Shown: in pieces, positions 24,701-35,074 of the stretch
Position numbering within the stretch: the stretch's first letter is position 1
Layout of the letters: the number at the start of each line of letters is the position of its first letter
Assembly: GCF_000003605.2 (NCBI RefSeq)
Contig: NW_003149778.1
Coordinates: 63,883-105,486 of the forward strand
Source: Saccoglossus kowalevskii
Taxonomy: Eukaryota; Hemichordata; Enteropneusta; Harrimaniidae
DNA: 41,604 bases
Direction: 5' to 3'
Notes under the pieces: model-generated
Told to the model about the DNA's origin: nothing
Seen by the model: only the letters and a program-made list of their open reading frames with translations
Databases searched by the model: none
Program-made: the position numbers and the translations under genes

Positions 24701-27700
24701 GTCTTATCCGAATATCATGACTGTGTATGCTTCGGTCTTTTATTGGTGAAATTAACAAGCCCTCGTTCGTTACTCGCTGACACGGAATCATAACGCTGCC
24801 GCGGTCACATTATGATGAGTGGCCACTATCGCGAGTTAATATTTAAATCGAGTTAATATTTAAACCGGGATTACGAATGTAAGCATTGTAATAGAAGAAC
24901 GTGAAATATACAGCCATCTACAATTGTTTATGGGAATATTATCACCTAATTTAACGTTTTTAATTTTTGAACCATTTCTAGTTAGGTCTGATAATTTGTT
25001 TTTAGTTTAAGTTCATATTTTGAAACAAATCAGAAGTCATGTTTTCGCGGCGCTCACCGTGTACAAAGTTTTGTCACCGATTAGTTCATACATAATGCAG
25101 TTCATCGCATACTATGTTCGGAATGTTTGTGCCCCTCGGTTCCTGTTCTGATACGCAACACAGAGTTGACATCCGGTGCCTTAGCAGTGTGGGGCTGTGG
25201 TAGACCGTCCTGTATGAAACCCCTCCATGTGTACGGAGTTTCATGTACGGACGGCGACTGCTAACCCCCTAGGTTGCGTTTGAAAATTCTGCGTCATTAT
25301 CACGAGCTGAGCTATAAACACGAACTCGTACCGGAGTTCAAAACCATTGGTTTTGCATGTTATTCTGTAAATTGTAACTGCTTAATCATTATCATATTAA
25401 AATTGTAATCATTATTGTGAAATTATAATATACAGTAAGTGCGTCCTCTTGCAACGATAGGGGTTCAAGTTAAATCCGTTAAAAACCCTACAAAATTCTG
25501 CCTTCAAGTTCGTGAATCGATTTTCGTCGTTTTTGTTTATTTTTATTTGTGTCTTCATTTGGGACTCATTCACTAGAATCATATGCAGAAAATTAGTTTC
25601 ACTAATACAATTAAAAAGTGTTATATGTTAAAAGCGTAATATCTTAGTTTGAAGCAACATAGTTTACTCTCCACAGTAGCGAGTTAATTCAACGGAAAAT
25701 ACGAGAACTATACATCCCCCTGCAATTGTTTTGGCGAATAGTATTGCCTAATTTATGGGTTGTTTGTGTCCGCTAGTTTCAGCTGTGATGCACGGACTAA
25801 GCCCGTGGTTTGCATCGGCGAGTCACTGTCACCGTCCGGGATGAAAAAACGCGAATTTCATTCACAGACAGCGACTGCGGGCATCGGCGTTCTCTGCGCC
25901 GTTACCACGGGCTGGTCTATAAACACAAATGCAGGCCCCGTACTTGGGTTTAAACAATTAGTTTTCCGACTTGCATACAGTCGCTTGTTAGTTTTTAACC
26001 AGTTATACACTCACTAAATATTTTATTTTATTTGGAAAATCACCAAAAAATAAACAAGAGACTGTTTGCAAATTTACGTTCTCGCGCTTTTCTCATCTTG
26101 TGTTGATGAACTATTCATTTGCTACTCGTTAACAACCACATTGTGCTGAATAATAAAGGGACTTAAAAATAATAACGGTGATTGAGAAGCGCACAACAAT
26201 AATTTGTGTCCATGTATTCTGTATTCTTTAGAAAACAGCCCTCAGAGTTGTGAGTGGAATCATTTAGGGACGACGTCAAAAGATCGATGTCGGATAAAAA
26301 ACTTATTTGCTTTAGGTTGGGGTGGGGTGGGGGTTTGACCTCAAAAAGTTCCCAACTTACAAAAACGATTTTATTTTTTAATGAAGTAAAACAAAATCTT
26401 GGAGTGTAGTTCGTTTTTTTCTATCTAATCATCGACAACAATAACACAGAAAATGGAAAAAAAAAGAAACATCCAAGACGAGAAAATGGTTTGGTCCGGG
26501 TGTAAATATGTGCGTCAAATGAGGCCAATTTCAAGGCATGGACCTAGAACCAACTGCTATGCCATGCCACTGTCCGATTATCAATTTGTATTTAATAGTG
26601 AAAGTAGTCTGGCGCCATGATCAATATTTATCAATTAAGTTTCAGTGGGGGTGGGGGTGGGGAAATTAAAGGAATTAAGTTTTTTATCCACCTACATTGA
26701 ACTTGATGTTGTCCCTTAGCGAACGCAAATGTATCGACCAGACCAGTTTTGAAATGATCGCTAGTCTGGTACATTTAGCGGGAATACTCAGCTGGGTGCG
26801 GGATTACCATTTTTCAATATGGCTAATGATACCAGTGCAGTTGAATCGGCTTATTTTTTTATACTTTCAACATATGTCATGAGCAGTGTTGTGATGATGC
26901 TGTTGACTATGCAAATCCTTTTAAAAACATGTTCGATATAGTTAACGTACTTGAGTCTATGTTAAATAAAGCACTTTCCTGTCAGTAGTTGGCTGCTTTT
27001 GTAGTTTTTTCCCCATTCTATTCTGCGAGGAGTGTAATTATAGTATGAGATCTGTACACCGATGTTGTATATTTAACACCTTGGTAACAATTTATTTGAA
27101 TATAATAAAGCAGGGCTTGAAACACACATACATTGGACTCGTGGCCGCACTATTAAATTAGTACTCGGCAAAATTCACAATTGTAAATTCCAACCCAGCC
27201 TAGAAACGGCTGACGCACACCCAATGCTGCGTTATAATTCCCAATCAGCCCTATCATAGGGTTCAACCACCTTTTTTTCGCTGGGGGGGGGGGGGTCATT
27301 AAAAAAATACATAGGAAAAAATTAATATGCGAAGGCATTCGGGATCTGACAGTATTGATTTGATTCTGAGAACTTTAAATGCATTGCTGATCGGTTTTGA
27401 CGCGAGATCCCGAATAGGCAGCGACCACATCGGGTATAGTGATTCCAACCCCATTGCAAATTGCATGGCACAATATTAAGATAATATATGACGCATAGCG
27501 TTATCTGACATATTGAAGATGATTGTGTACTTTTTATGGTCAAACTTGTACAGGTGTATTAAATAGGCCGGGTCACAAGTCAAATGAGACCAGGTCAATG
27601 TCCAAAATTGTTTTAATTACGGACAATACATAAGGTCGCATAATAGTATGTTTTCTTTTTCCATGATACAACGCATCTACATATATCATGTAAGTTTTCG

Positions 27701-30128
27701 GACAATTGCGACAGTTGCCGGGCTCATATTTTCCGTAATTTGAACTGAACAAAGAGTTTGCCTTGATGTGAAATTTTCTTAGTTTCTGAAACTTGTCAAC
27801 TTTTGGCCGTGACAAAAAAACATCTAATATCAGGTCTTTCCCGCCAAAAAATAAATAAACTCAAAAGTAACAAAACATTTGGAAGCAAAACTATGGCTAT
27901 GGCTTTTCCCCACAGCACTGAAACCTACTAAATTATGGCATTATTAAAACATGGAAATAACGTATTGGTTTATGAAGCGCGTTTCCACGATTCAAAGTTT
28001 GGTGTTGTTTCTGTTCAGTACTAGTGTAAAACCTATGCGGCGTCAGACTTGCTGAATGCAGATACCGTGATGGACACGTATACGAACAGATTCAAAGCCG
28101 TGTACATGGGGCATAGCAGCGCAAACGCCGGACGGGTGTTTATACGTTAATCGCATTTACATTCAACCAATCATATCCAGTACGGATAATAATTATAATA
28201 CTTTTTTTCCATTATCGGATAATTATTGAACTATGCTGCTGTCTAAAATCGACCTAAAATTTCGATAATTATCGGATAATATGATATGATGCATGATACT
28301 ATGCAAACTAACCGGTAAATTAATTGATGAAACTATTTTATCATCCAGAGTGTTCACTCATTTGGCGCCACAAAGGTCGTTTTGGCTGCGGTTTACATGG
28401 ATTAAAAACTATGAACAAACGCAGCTGTTGTCATAGATGGTCGCAATATTTTTGAAGTTGAAAACTCCACACCTAGGATTAACGTGTGCATACTGTGAGT
28501 CATCGTTGATCTTGTTCAATGACTGCCGCGCCCTACTAGTACGAGTTTTCGCCACGGTCAGTAATTTCTCATAATACATAGCCGAGGATCTAACTACATC
28601 AGTTATCGTACAAATGTGTTCATCACTCTGAATTATCGCAAAACCTTGTGCGACTAATGTCAATCGAACAACAACTAATAATTATAAAGTATGTGGGTGC
28701 CGGAGTATTACTGAACATACGTGAGAAATAAATTAAACGACTTCGCCCCCCCCTCCCATAAGCGTCTGTATCTCCTAAAATTTGGATATAGCGTCGAAGT
28801 TAATAATCCGTTATTGAAACGACTGTACGTAAAATTTATTAATAAAAACATGTTTATGGGTTTGCATTCAGTAAGGGTAAATAAATTTGAGTATACCTCC
28901 TCTGTCCGTCTGTCAGTCTCACGGGTGAATCCGAGTCGTTCATCACATTTTTTTTTCATTCATGACTGCGCTTTGACAACCGTCTTTTTTTGTTTTCAAT
29001 TTGCTTAAATATTGTATCAATACTTTAGTAGCACACGATATTTTTTTAGGAAGCAATATTTTTTTGTGAACAATAATGAAACTGTCTAGTAAATATTATG
29101 AAGATTTTTTTTTTGGTGAGCGCACATCGGTTCAAAACGGCCGTTCGTGTATTTTGGCTCTGTTGTATATATGCTTCTATGGCAACAAATCCAATCAACA
29201 TCTGTTCGACCGGACAACATGTCACGAGTCGATCTGTCCCGATCCCTCATACAACCCGGTTTTGCGCAAATACCTAATACCTAAGTATGGTATCTCGCGC
29301 TGTGAACTAACCTGTTTTCGGTGCCGTTCAGAGTGACGCATACGCTCTTACATAAAACGACACGGGCAGTGTTAGACTATTACATACATATTCGTACTAC
29401 TTCCAGAGCCCAAATCAACAAAAATGGTTAAAGGGCGGTAGTCGCCGCGCCACGCATGCGCGAGATATATGGGTTTCATATAAACAAAGATGGCGACTTC
29501 GACTGTTGCGCGGATCAACGAGTACAAACTGAGACGTTACGAAACTTTAATTAGGTATTTTTTAGGTGATTTGAAGGTATCGAAGGAGTCATCGGTGCGG
29601 TAATTAATGAAAGTCGCACCCAGGTAAAAATTAGTACTTGTGATTTCCATTAGAATAGCATTTGATTGTGAGAAAATCAATGTTTATCAACACAAGTGTC
29701 ACACATACGCAGCGCGACGACTGCCGCGCTTTAATATCAATTTGTTACCGTGACATAAGTGAAAAAGGCTACAGTCGCCGCTCCGCTCGTGGCTCGTATC
29801 TCATATACAACGCGTGTCAAATTGTTTGTTTACAGGACTTTCGAACACGCGCTGATTGACAACTATGGCGCTTCAATAACGACATTTCTTTATTTTTACA
29901 GAAAAATTCACCAAAGATGATATACTCCTAATTTTTCGAACTATGGACAAGGACAAAAATGGCTTCCTGACGTCGGACGAGATAAGGGACGCTCTGGTGA
30001 AAACGAGGGCGTACCAAAACGAGGCTCAAGTTCAGCAGATGATCACAGAGGCCGATAAAGATGGCGACGGACGAATAAACTACGTGGAGTTCGCTGGTGT
30101 TATGGACTTCGTTAATTCAAAACCGTAA
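21634..30128 (+). CDS. Gene A: EF-hand protein related to gene B, 5' end not found (partial gene model)
   Basis: Two exons are joined here: 21634-21738 (linker) and 29902-30128 (EF-hand pair, stop at 30126-30128). The joint makes Glu from G plus AA, and the reading frame stays open. The combined product is about 109 residues plus an unknown N-terminus. A further upstream exon is required, because 21634 begins with the last two bases of a codon and the ATG in that exon is in another frame. Gene B has the same plan (short start exon, low-complexity linker exon, EF-hand exons, all phase-1 introns) and lies downstream on the same strand, so a tandem duplication is inferred. Gene B has an additional exon with EF-hands 1-2; I found no counterpart in gene A's 8.2 kb intron. 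The last exon is much better supported than the linkage to 21634-21738. An AATAAA at 30595-30600 is a plausible polyadenylation signal. Confidence 0.6.
21930..21945 (+). other. Possible alternative first coding exon of gene A
   Basis: ATGGCGTTGCGGCTTG is followed directly by the strong donor GTGAGT and ends in phase 1. Splicing to 29902 would give MALRLE followed by KFTKDD..., a short start directly before the EF-hand pair. A 16-base match to this pattern could be chance; no promoter is evident apart from a locally CpG-richer stretch just upstream. Confidence 0.2.
22269..24229 (+). repeat. Tandem duplicated segment, copy 1
   Basis: Compared by eye with about 25408-27190, this segment shares ordered blocks. 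The first is a GAAAT...GTGCG(C/T)CCTCTTG box near 22295, followed by a GGGACTC(G/A)TTCAC block near 22398. Next come a foldback at 22970-23147 and a block near 23370 reading ACTTTCAACATATGT. The last is AATAAAGCAGGGCTTG at about 24118. Divergence is strong, with many indels, so the duplication is old. Boundaries are approximate. No coding sequence is recognised apart from a 58-codon frame at 22963-23139. Confidence 0.7.
22970..23147 (+). other. Foldback / possible structured RNA, copy 1
   Basis: The outer arms GTTTGTG (22970-22976) and CACAAAC (23141-23147) are exact complements. Inside them, GTCT-AGCTC-GAT elements of the 5' arm pair with ATC-GAGCT-AGAC of the 3' arm. At the tip, 23047-23057 (GAGATGAAGTG) and 23063-23073 (CACTTCATCTC) form a perfect 11-bp stem with a 5-base loop. 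The same plan recurs at 25125-25325 and 25762-25930. It could be an old foldback transposon or a transcribed structured RNA; sequence alone does not decide. Confidence 0.5.
24625..25345 (+). repeat. Tandem duplicated segment, copy 2 (partial)
   Basis: It contains the GGGACTCGTTCGC block (about 24660), a GAGTTAATATTTAAA block that occurs twice in a row here (about 24833-24865), a CAATTGTTTATGGGAATATTATCACC block near 24925, and the foldback at 25125-25325. The right-hand part present in copies 1 and 3, ending in AATAAAGCAGGGCTTG, is missing. Boundaries are approximate. Confidence 0.6.
25125..25325 (+). other. Foldback / possible structured RNA, copy 2
   Basis: Outer arms GTTTGTG (25125-25131) and CACGAAC (25319-25325) pair with one G:T. 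The upper stem pairs ATGAAAC (25214-25220) with GTTTCAT (25238-25244), and below it CCGTCC (25205-25210) with GGACGG (25249-25254). Relative to copy 1, two base pairs beside ATGAA differ on both strands at once. The middle of the arms is less well paired than in copy 1. Confidence 0.45.
25762..25930 (+). other. Foldback / possible structured RNA, copy 3
   Basis: Outer arms GTTTGTG (25762-25768) and CACAAAT (25924-25930) pair with a terminal G:T. The next block pairs partly through G:T (5' CAGCTGTGAT with 3' ACCACGGGCTG). The tip retains ATGAAA (25841-25846) with TTTCAT (25856-25861). This is the weakest of the three structures. Confidence 0.4.
26316..26334 (+). repeat. G-rich run, potential G-quadruplex
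   Basis: GGTTGGGGTGGGGTGGGGG: three long G runs plus a GG, inside gene A's intron. A similar run is at 26646-26662 within the same duplicated unit. Confidence 0.55.
29428..29734 (+). mobile_element. Inverted-repeat element, family B
   Basis: Starts TTAAAGGGCGGTAGTCGCCG and ends GACTGCCGCGCTTTAA. It lies in gene A's intron, 168 bp before the last exon, and is one of the best preserved copies. Confidence 0.86.
29902..30128 (+). CDS. Gene A terminal exon: EF-hand pair
   Basis: A pyrimidine-rich acceptor ending in ACAG precedes 29902. The exon begins in phase 1 (two bases complete a codon) and runs 74 further codons to a TAA. It encodes two canonical calcium loops, DKDKNGFLTSDE and DKDGDGRINYVE, separated by a helix-linker-helix (residues ...YQNEAQVQQMITEA...) like EF3-EF4 of calmodulin. 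From the split codon to the first Asp of the loop there are 14 residues, exactly as in the last exon of gene B, which supports common descent. The C-terminus is short (FVNSKP). All ligand positions (1, 3, 5, 9 and 12) are intact, so it looks functional. The internal ATG at 29943 falls inside the first EF-hand and is unlikely to be the true start. Confidence 0.9.
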
Positions 30129-30453
30129 TAGGATCCACTAATACCCAAATTCAACAAATACTATGAAACGAAATATTTGTGCGTGAAACAAATTTACAAG
30201 CCATGATATGTGGTGGGGAGCGCCTTCGCTGGGTTGGACTGAGCACTAGCAGTCGGCAAGTGACAGGTCACCACAGTTATATTTGAACCGAACTACAGAT
30301 GACAGCAAAAGAGGAATGCATGTACTTTATTCGTGGTATTATTCAGAGGGCGAACAGAAGCCTTTCGAACATTGTAATTTAAAAACTTGAAGGAATGTGG
30401 TGATTTTGAAAAATGTTCAGAAAATTAACAGCGACAACGGCGCGCAATAATTG

Positions 30454-30486
30454 AAACAAACAAACAAACAAACAAACAAACAAACA
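30454..30486. repeat. (CAAA)n microsatellite
   Basis: About eight units of AAAC/CAAA in the 3' UTR or flank of gene A, upstream of the polyadenylation signal. Confidence 0.92.
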
Positions 30487-30594
30487 AGCGACCGTTTATC
30501 GTCATCATAGACGTGTGTGTGTACTTTTGCTCATTTATGTTGGTATTATACTCTTTCAGATATTCTAATTTATTCTAATTTATCGGTTCAGTGT

Positions 30595-30600
30595 AATAAA
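30595..30600 (+). terminator. Candidate polyadenylation signal of gene A
   Basis: AATAAA lies 467 bases after the stop codon, the first good match downstream of it. A T-rich stretch follows (about 30612). The cleavage site is not visible from sequence. Confidence 0.4.
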
Positions 30601-30992
30601 GCAGTGTAATAATTTTCTATATCTCCGCATTATGTACTGCATCAAGTTACATCGACCTTTTGACATCAGGGTCATTGCCAAATATCTCAATATAAGCCAA
30701 TATATCGAGCTATTGGTGGTTTTACAGATCTATAGATCTCATTTTAAATTTTCCCAAACCCTAAACTTCGAGTCCGCGCACATAAATTTGTTTCACCAAT
30801 ATCTAGAGGCAATTCGCCGCAAATTGTGAAACGGACACAGTTGAATTGATTTAAGATATAGTATTAATGCACAATAATGCATCCCCAAATCGTAAATATA
30901 GTGACAACTTTAAACATAACTACATTTCTTAGTTGCATGCGGCTAATCGGCGTGCATGCAGATACAATGGGAAGCTACTCACAAGATTGCTC

Positions 30993-31146
30993 CTGATTGG
31001 CTACCCAACCCTAACAGTCAGACCAATCAGAAAGCAGCTGGTTCTTGACAGTTTTGTTTCGTCGTAATAATTCCTGCTTCCACTCAACTGCATTCGAGCA
31101 GGGCGAGGAGAGAGACGTTAAAGGCAATGGCAGCTCATCATATAAA
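30993..31146 (+). promoter_or_regulatory. Promoter-like region: paired CCAAT boxes and TATAAA
   Basis: CTGATTGG (30993-31000) and CCAATCAG (31023-31030) are inverted CCAAT boxes, and TATAAA follows at 31141-31146. The spacing suits a class II promoter pointing rightward. The only open frame just downstream (31184-31378, no ATG start) has no recognised domain. Confidence 0.25.
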
Positions 31147-32078
31147 CGTGCAGTAATTTGCCTTGCCATTAAAATTTATTTGAGTGGTGAGATTCGTGTA
31201 TGATCGCATACAACAGCGGCTTTTTCAAACTAAACAAGTTGGATCGTTCGATTTGAGTGGAGATTTACCGGTCTTTCATCCGCCTACCCTGCAGTTTGAA
31301 GGAAACCGTGTCGATAAAAAGGTGCGGCCGTCGATACTGTATAGCGCAATGGGAGAATGGGTTATTCAAATTATATAAAATACGTTTTTTTTTCTCAATA
31401 GCACATACGCAAGTATGAAATGTAATTTTGTATTTACACGATCGTAATTGTAGCCTCGACTCGATGAGTTCTCGCCGTGTTTGAAGCAGCCATGTGTATC
31501 ACAATAGACTGAGTACAGAATAACACATCGAGATCCCGTGACATATTTTCATTCGATCTCAATTTCAATAGCTTTTGTGGAATTATTACTCATGCCGAAT
31601 TGGTTATGTAGTTCTGTATTTATATTTGACGACTCGTTACCATGGCGACCGATTTTCGTAGTTCAGTGGCCTCATTGGAATAGCAACCCCCTGCTTATGA
31701 TAGTAGATATTCAACAAACAACACACGCAGAAAATACAGACGCGCAGTGGAGGTTGAACTTGTGACAGCGGGCCGCTGGAGATCTTTAGTTGATGAAGAC
31801 TTGTTATGTCGATATTTTAATTGGTTGGGCGTTGATCGAGGTCAACCCAGTTTGAGTCCATTCAATACATATGAGAACGGATTTTAACTCCTACAAAAGT
31901 GAAGACTTCTAAGTAATCGATTATCGTTTTCTCCTCACATTGCAGCAATTCGTTCGATTGGCACTTTTTTTTAATGACTATTGATCCATTAAACATTTCT
32001 TTTGATACGGACACTCTGTTGTTGTTTCATCTTTTGTAAGAACACTTTATGAATAGTGTATCTATCGCAGGAAAACAC

Positions 32079-32199
<121 letters not shown>

Positions 32200-34321
32200 A
32201 TGTTGAGGCAACATAAATGTCGCGTACGGACAGTTTTGAGCAAAATAATGACAACTATATGGGGGAATTAAGTCGATCTTTCTTGCTATGGTTTTCATGG
32301 GAAGTAGTCAGTATTTCTTCATTAAAGTGGTTATACTTTCATCTAACAGATATGGCCAAACGAACTGGCTGACGTACAAGAAACACACTCATTGCAGTAA
32401 TAGCGATACCGCTGTCCTTGAAGATCGCCTGGCGTGGTTTTACCGCAAATTCATAAAGCAGCGACGTCAAAAACGTACTATGCTGCTCGGAAACAAGCCA
32501 TTGTCGGAATGAAGATTGCATTTTACTTAAAAGTGCGTTCAGCCATTCGCGAATTTGCAATAATTGTATCATAAATTTCATAATATTCCGCCGGAAATGA
32601 ACATAATTTGTGACGTCATAATGTCTGAGGTTTACTTATACTTTGATAGAACAGCCCGGTGAACCAACCTGGGTCGGGGAAATCGTGAAATGAACTAAAG
32701 TGGTGTCACTATAAATTACGATGATGTTTGCTATATAATAAGCGATACAATTTTCAGTCATGTTCCCGGAGAATTATATATGTATATATGAAATTAATAC
32801 TGTCAAAACGATAAACTAGAAATGTCGTCACATGTTGGTTGCTAGCAGTAACCAGGCAATGTCGGATTTCCCCCTCAGAGAAGTGAATACTAATTACCCC
32901 GTTATAGTTTCGATGGATTTTCAGTCCGCCGTGAAACAAAGACATGTAGTCGGTACTGTGAGTCAGCCATTTTAAAATTGTGAGGGTGTAATTAACCCTA
33001 TAACCGGTCATTAAAAACGTAATGCAAGGGGGAAACTAAGTAATCACGGTTTTGGTGGCAGGCGTTGAAGCGGTTGTCACTGCAACAACAGTCGCATTAC
33101 ACAATGTTGACAAACGCATGGTTACCAACAAGGGCGGGGTTCGTTGGCTTCTTTTGTATTGCAGTGCTCGAGCTTGGAAGGAAGGATCAACTCTGGTATT
33201 TATTTATTTTATTTATTAACACACAACATCCCCCGGAGGGGATGAAAAGGGTTACGATGATGGTAGCAGAGTCGATCGTAAAGTCACCCATCATAGTCCC
33301 AAGGCCAGTAACAGTATATGCATATGTTTCGTGTATTGTCGCTTGTTCTCGATTCATGCCGTTACGTTCATGACCTAAGACATATATGTAATTATTTCTG
33401 GAAGTTTTTTTTGGCGAATTTTCACAGTTGTTTCAATATGGGAGTGCCCACCGACTCCATCGGGCGACCTTGACGAGCGCAGTGTCCCAGACAAGCCACG
33501 AAATCTAGCATTATTAAACTGTCTCTTATTATCATTATCCTCCTTTCGACGACATATATTATTGAACTTATGTGAACAACGCAATCGACACATGGAATGC
33601 ATCCAATATTAGGGCCAGTTGTCATGGTAACGCATCAACAAAAGCTTGTCCTTTATAGACTGACACAAACAGAGGTCATTTGCTTGTTGCATTGATCGAC
33701 AGTTGTTGTTTTTTTGTTCACTGTACGGTGCTATTGAAATAAATGCATATGCCAAGGCACATTGCGCTATCCACAGACTTACGTATAAATAAATATAAGG
33801 CGCTCGTACAGGTTAATACAGTAAGTGAAGAATTCAATCGTTGTTGTCCCGGTTCAGAAATAAATTAGTCAACGCGAAGAGTGAAAATATGGATTTATTC
33901 AAACGTTCCTCTGGTGGATACATTGGGGGGGGGGAATTCCGTATGGTGGGCGTATTGTATCTGATGGTTCATCAACATAAGATTTCTGCGGTCGCACCCG
34001 GCCCGATCGCAACTACTTCGCCGGCGTAAACGAGTATTTTAGGTCAATCAATTCGGTTGTTTCATGAGAGTATTTAGTTTTTTTTTTTTTCAGTCTTGAA
34101 GGACTACTCGTCCACCCGACAGATGAATGAATAGTCAACACTTTAGTAAACGGAATGCAAATACTTCGTATATTGTTTACATGTTCCGACAAGCGCTTTG
34201 CAAACAGCGTGGAGTTGTTTGAACTATTGTTTGGCCAACGGAAAGAAATGTTTTGTTTCGCGTCTGAAATACGTTATTTTGTTTACGATTTTTACGGGAC
34301 TTCTTTCTAAACTTCTTTTTT

Positions 34322-34362
34322 GGGGGGTGGGTGGGGGCGTGGGTGGGGGCGTGGGTGGGGTG
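34322..34362 (+). repeat. Long G-rich run, potential G-quadruplex
   Basis: Tandem GTGGGTGGGGGC-like units, with more than four runs of three or more G. This is the longest such tract in the window. Confidence 0.75.
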
Positions 34363-34953
34363 GCGAACATATATCAATATAATTAAAGCTGATGGGACTA
34401 AACCCTAGGCTCATACTTACTTGGCTGGATTAAACTTACAATAAACCTTTGAACAACTTATCAACAGTTTTCCATCAATTGTTTTCCATTCGGGATTCCT
34501 TACTGGAGAGCATGATTTTTTAAAATCAATTCTTTGGTATTATATCAAGTATTTGTTTCAGAAGACAACGATTTAAAATAGAAATGACCCCGCCTTCAAG
34601 GTCAACATGTTTTTGAAAAATATGTACTCGATATGGCTTAATTATACGCTGTTTTTCCGCTTATTTATTTTTCATCCAGTTAAATACACAAAGTTCCCAA
34701 AATGATAAAATATAATGTTTTCCTCACAAAGCAATGAGTACATGGTGAATATCCCTGCAACATCAGAGTAACATTACCACCCCCCTACCCTGTGAATTGT
34801 GATGGCGTTGTGACGGCAATGCACAATGTGTATCGGTAATTATTGTTTGTGTATCCAGGTGTATATTTACCCAAGTTGTTATCATCATTATCCACACGAA
34901 AACAAATATTAGTAGTTATACACGCTCTGCAGTGGCAAACTTGAATAATATAG

Positions 34954-35022
34954 GTTAAAGGGCAGTGGTCATCATCAATCGCTAAGTGTGCTTTCGAATT
35001 TCATGTAAATAAAACAAAGATT
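34954..35022 (+). mobile_element. Family B 5' fragment
   Basis: TTAAAGGGCAGTGGTCATCATC resembles the family B left end, and TCATGTAAATAAAACAAAGAT matches its next block (TCATATAAACAAAGAT). Homology then stops, just before the palindrome at 35041-35074. Confidence 0.5.
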
Positions 35023-35040
35023 ATACAAGTTGTATATATC

Positions 35041-35074
35041 ATGGACCTACTAACACGCGTGTTGGTAGGTCCAT
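35041..35074. repeat. 34-base palindrome
   Basis: Two 17-base arms (ATGGACCTACTAACACG and CGTGTTGGTAGGTCCAT) are complementary at 16 of 17 positions, and the odd one is a G:T pair. There is no spacer. TA-rich sequence flanks both sides. It sits just beyond a family B fragment. Confidence 0.8.

Larger units (their letters stand above)
25408..27190 (+). repeat. Tandem duplicated segment, copy 3
   Basis: Ordered blocks match copy 1: GTGCGTCCTCTTG near 25439, GGGACTCATTCACTAG near 25559, the foldback at 25762-25930, ACTTTCAACATATGTC near 26860, and AATAAAGCAGGGCTTG at about 27105. Two G-rich runs lie in the middle (26316-26334 and 26646-26662). Boundaries are approximate. Confidence 0.65.
21739..29901 (+). 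other. Large intron of gene A with a diverged tandem duplication
   Basis: GT at 21739 and AG at 29900-29901. The intron contains the tandem duplicated units and foldbacks described separately, a short possible alternative first exon (21930-21945), G-rich runs at 26316-26334 and 26646-26662, an inverted-repeat element (29428-29734), and direct repeats of TTATCGGATAAT near 28212 and 28270. I searched for an exon with EF-hands 1-2 matching gene B and saw none. No other gene is recognised in it. Confidence 0.5.

Noticed and set aside
33065-33373. 102-codon + strand open frame
   Set aside because: Low-complexity TATTTATTTTATTTATT inside, no domain, no splice or promoter context.
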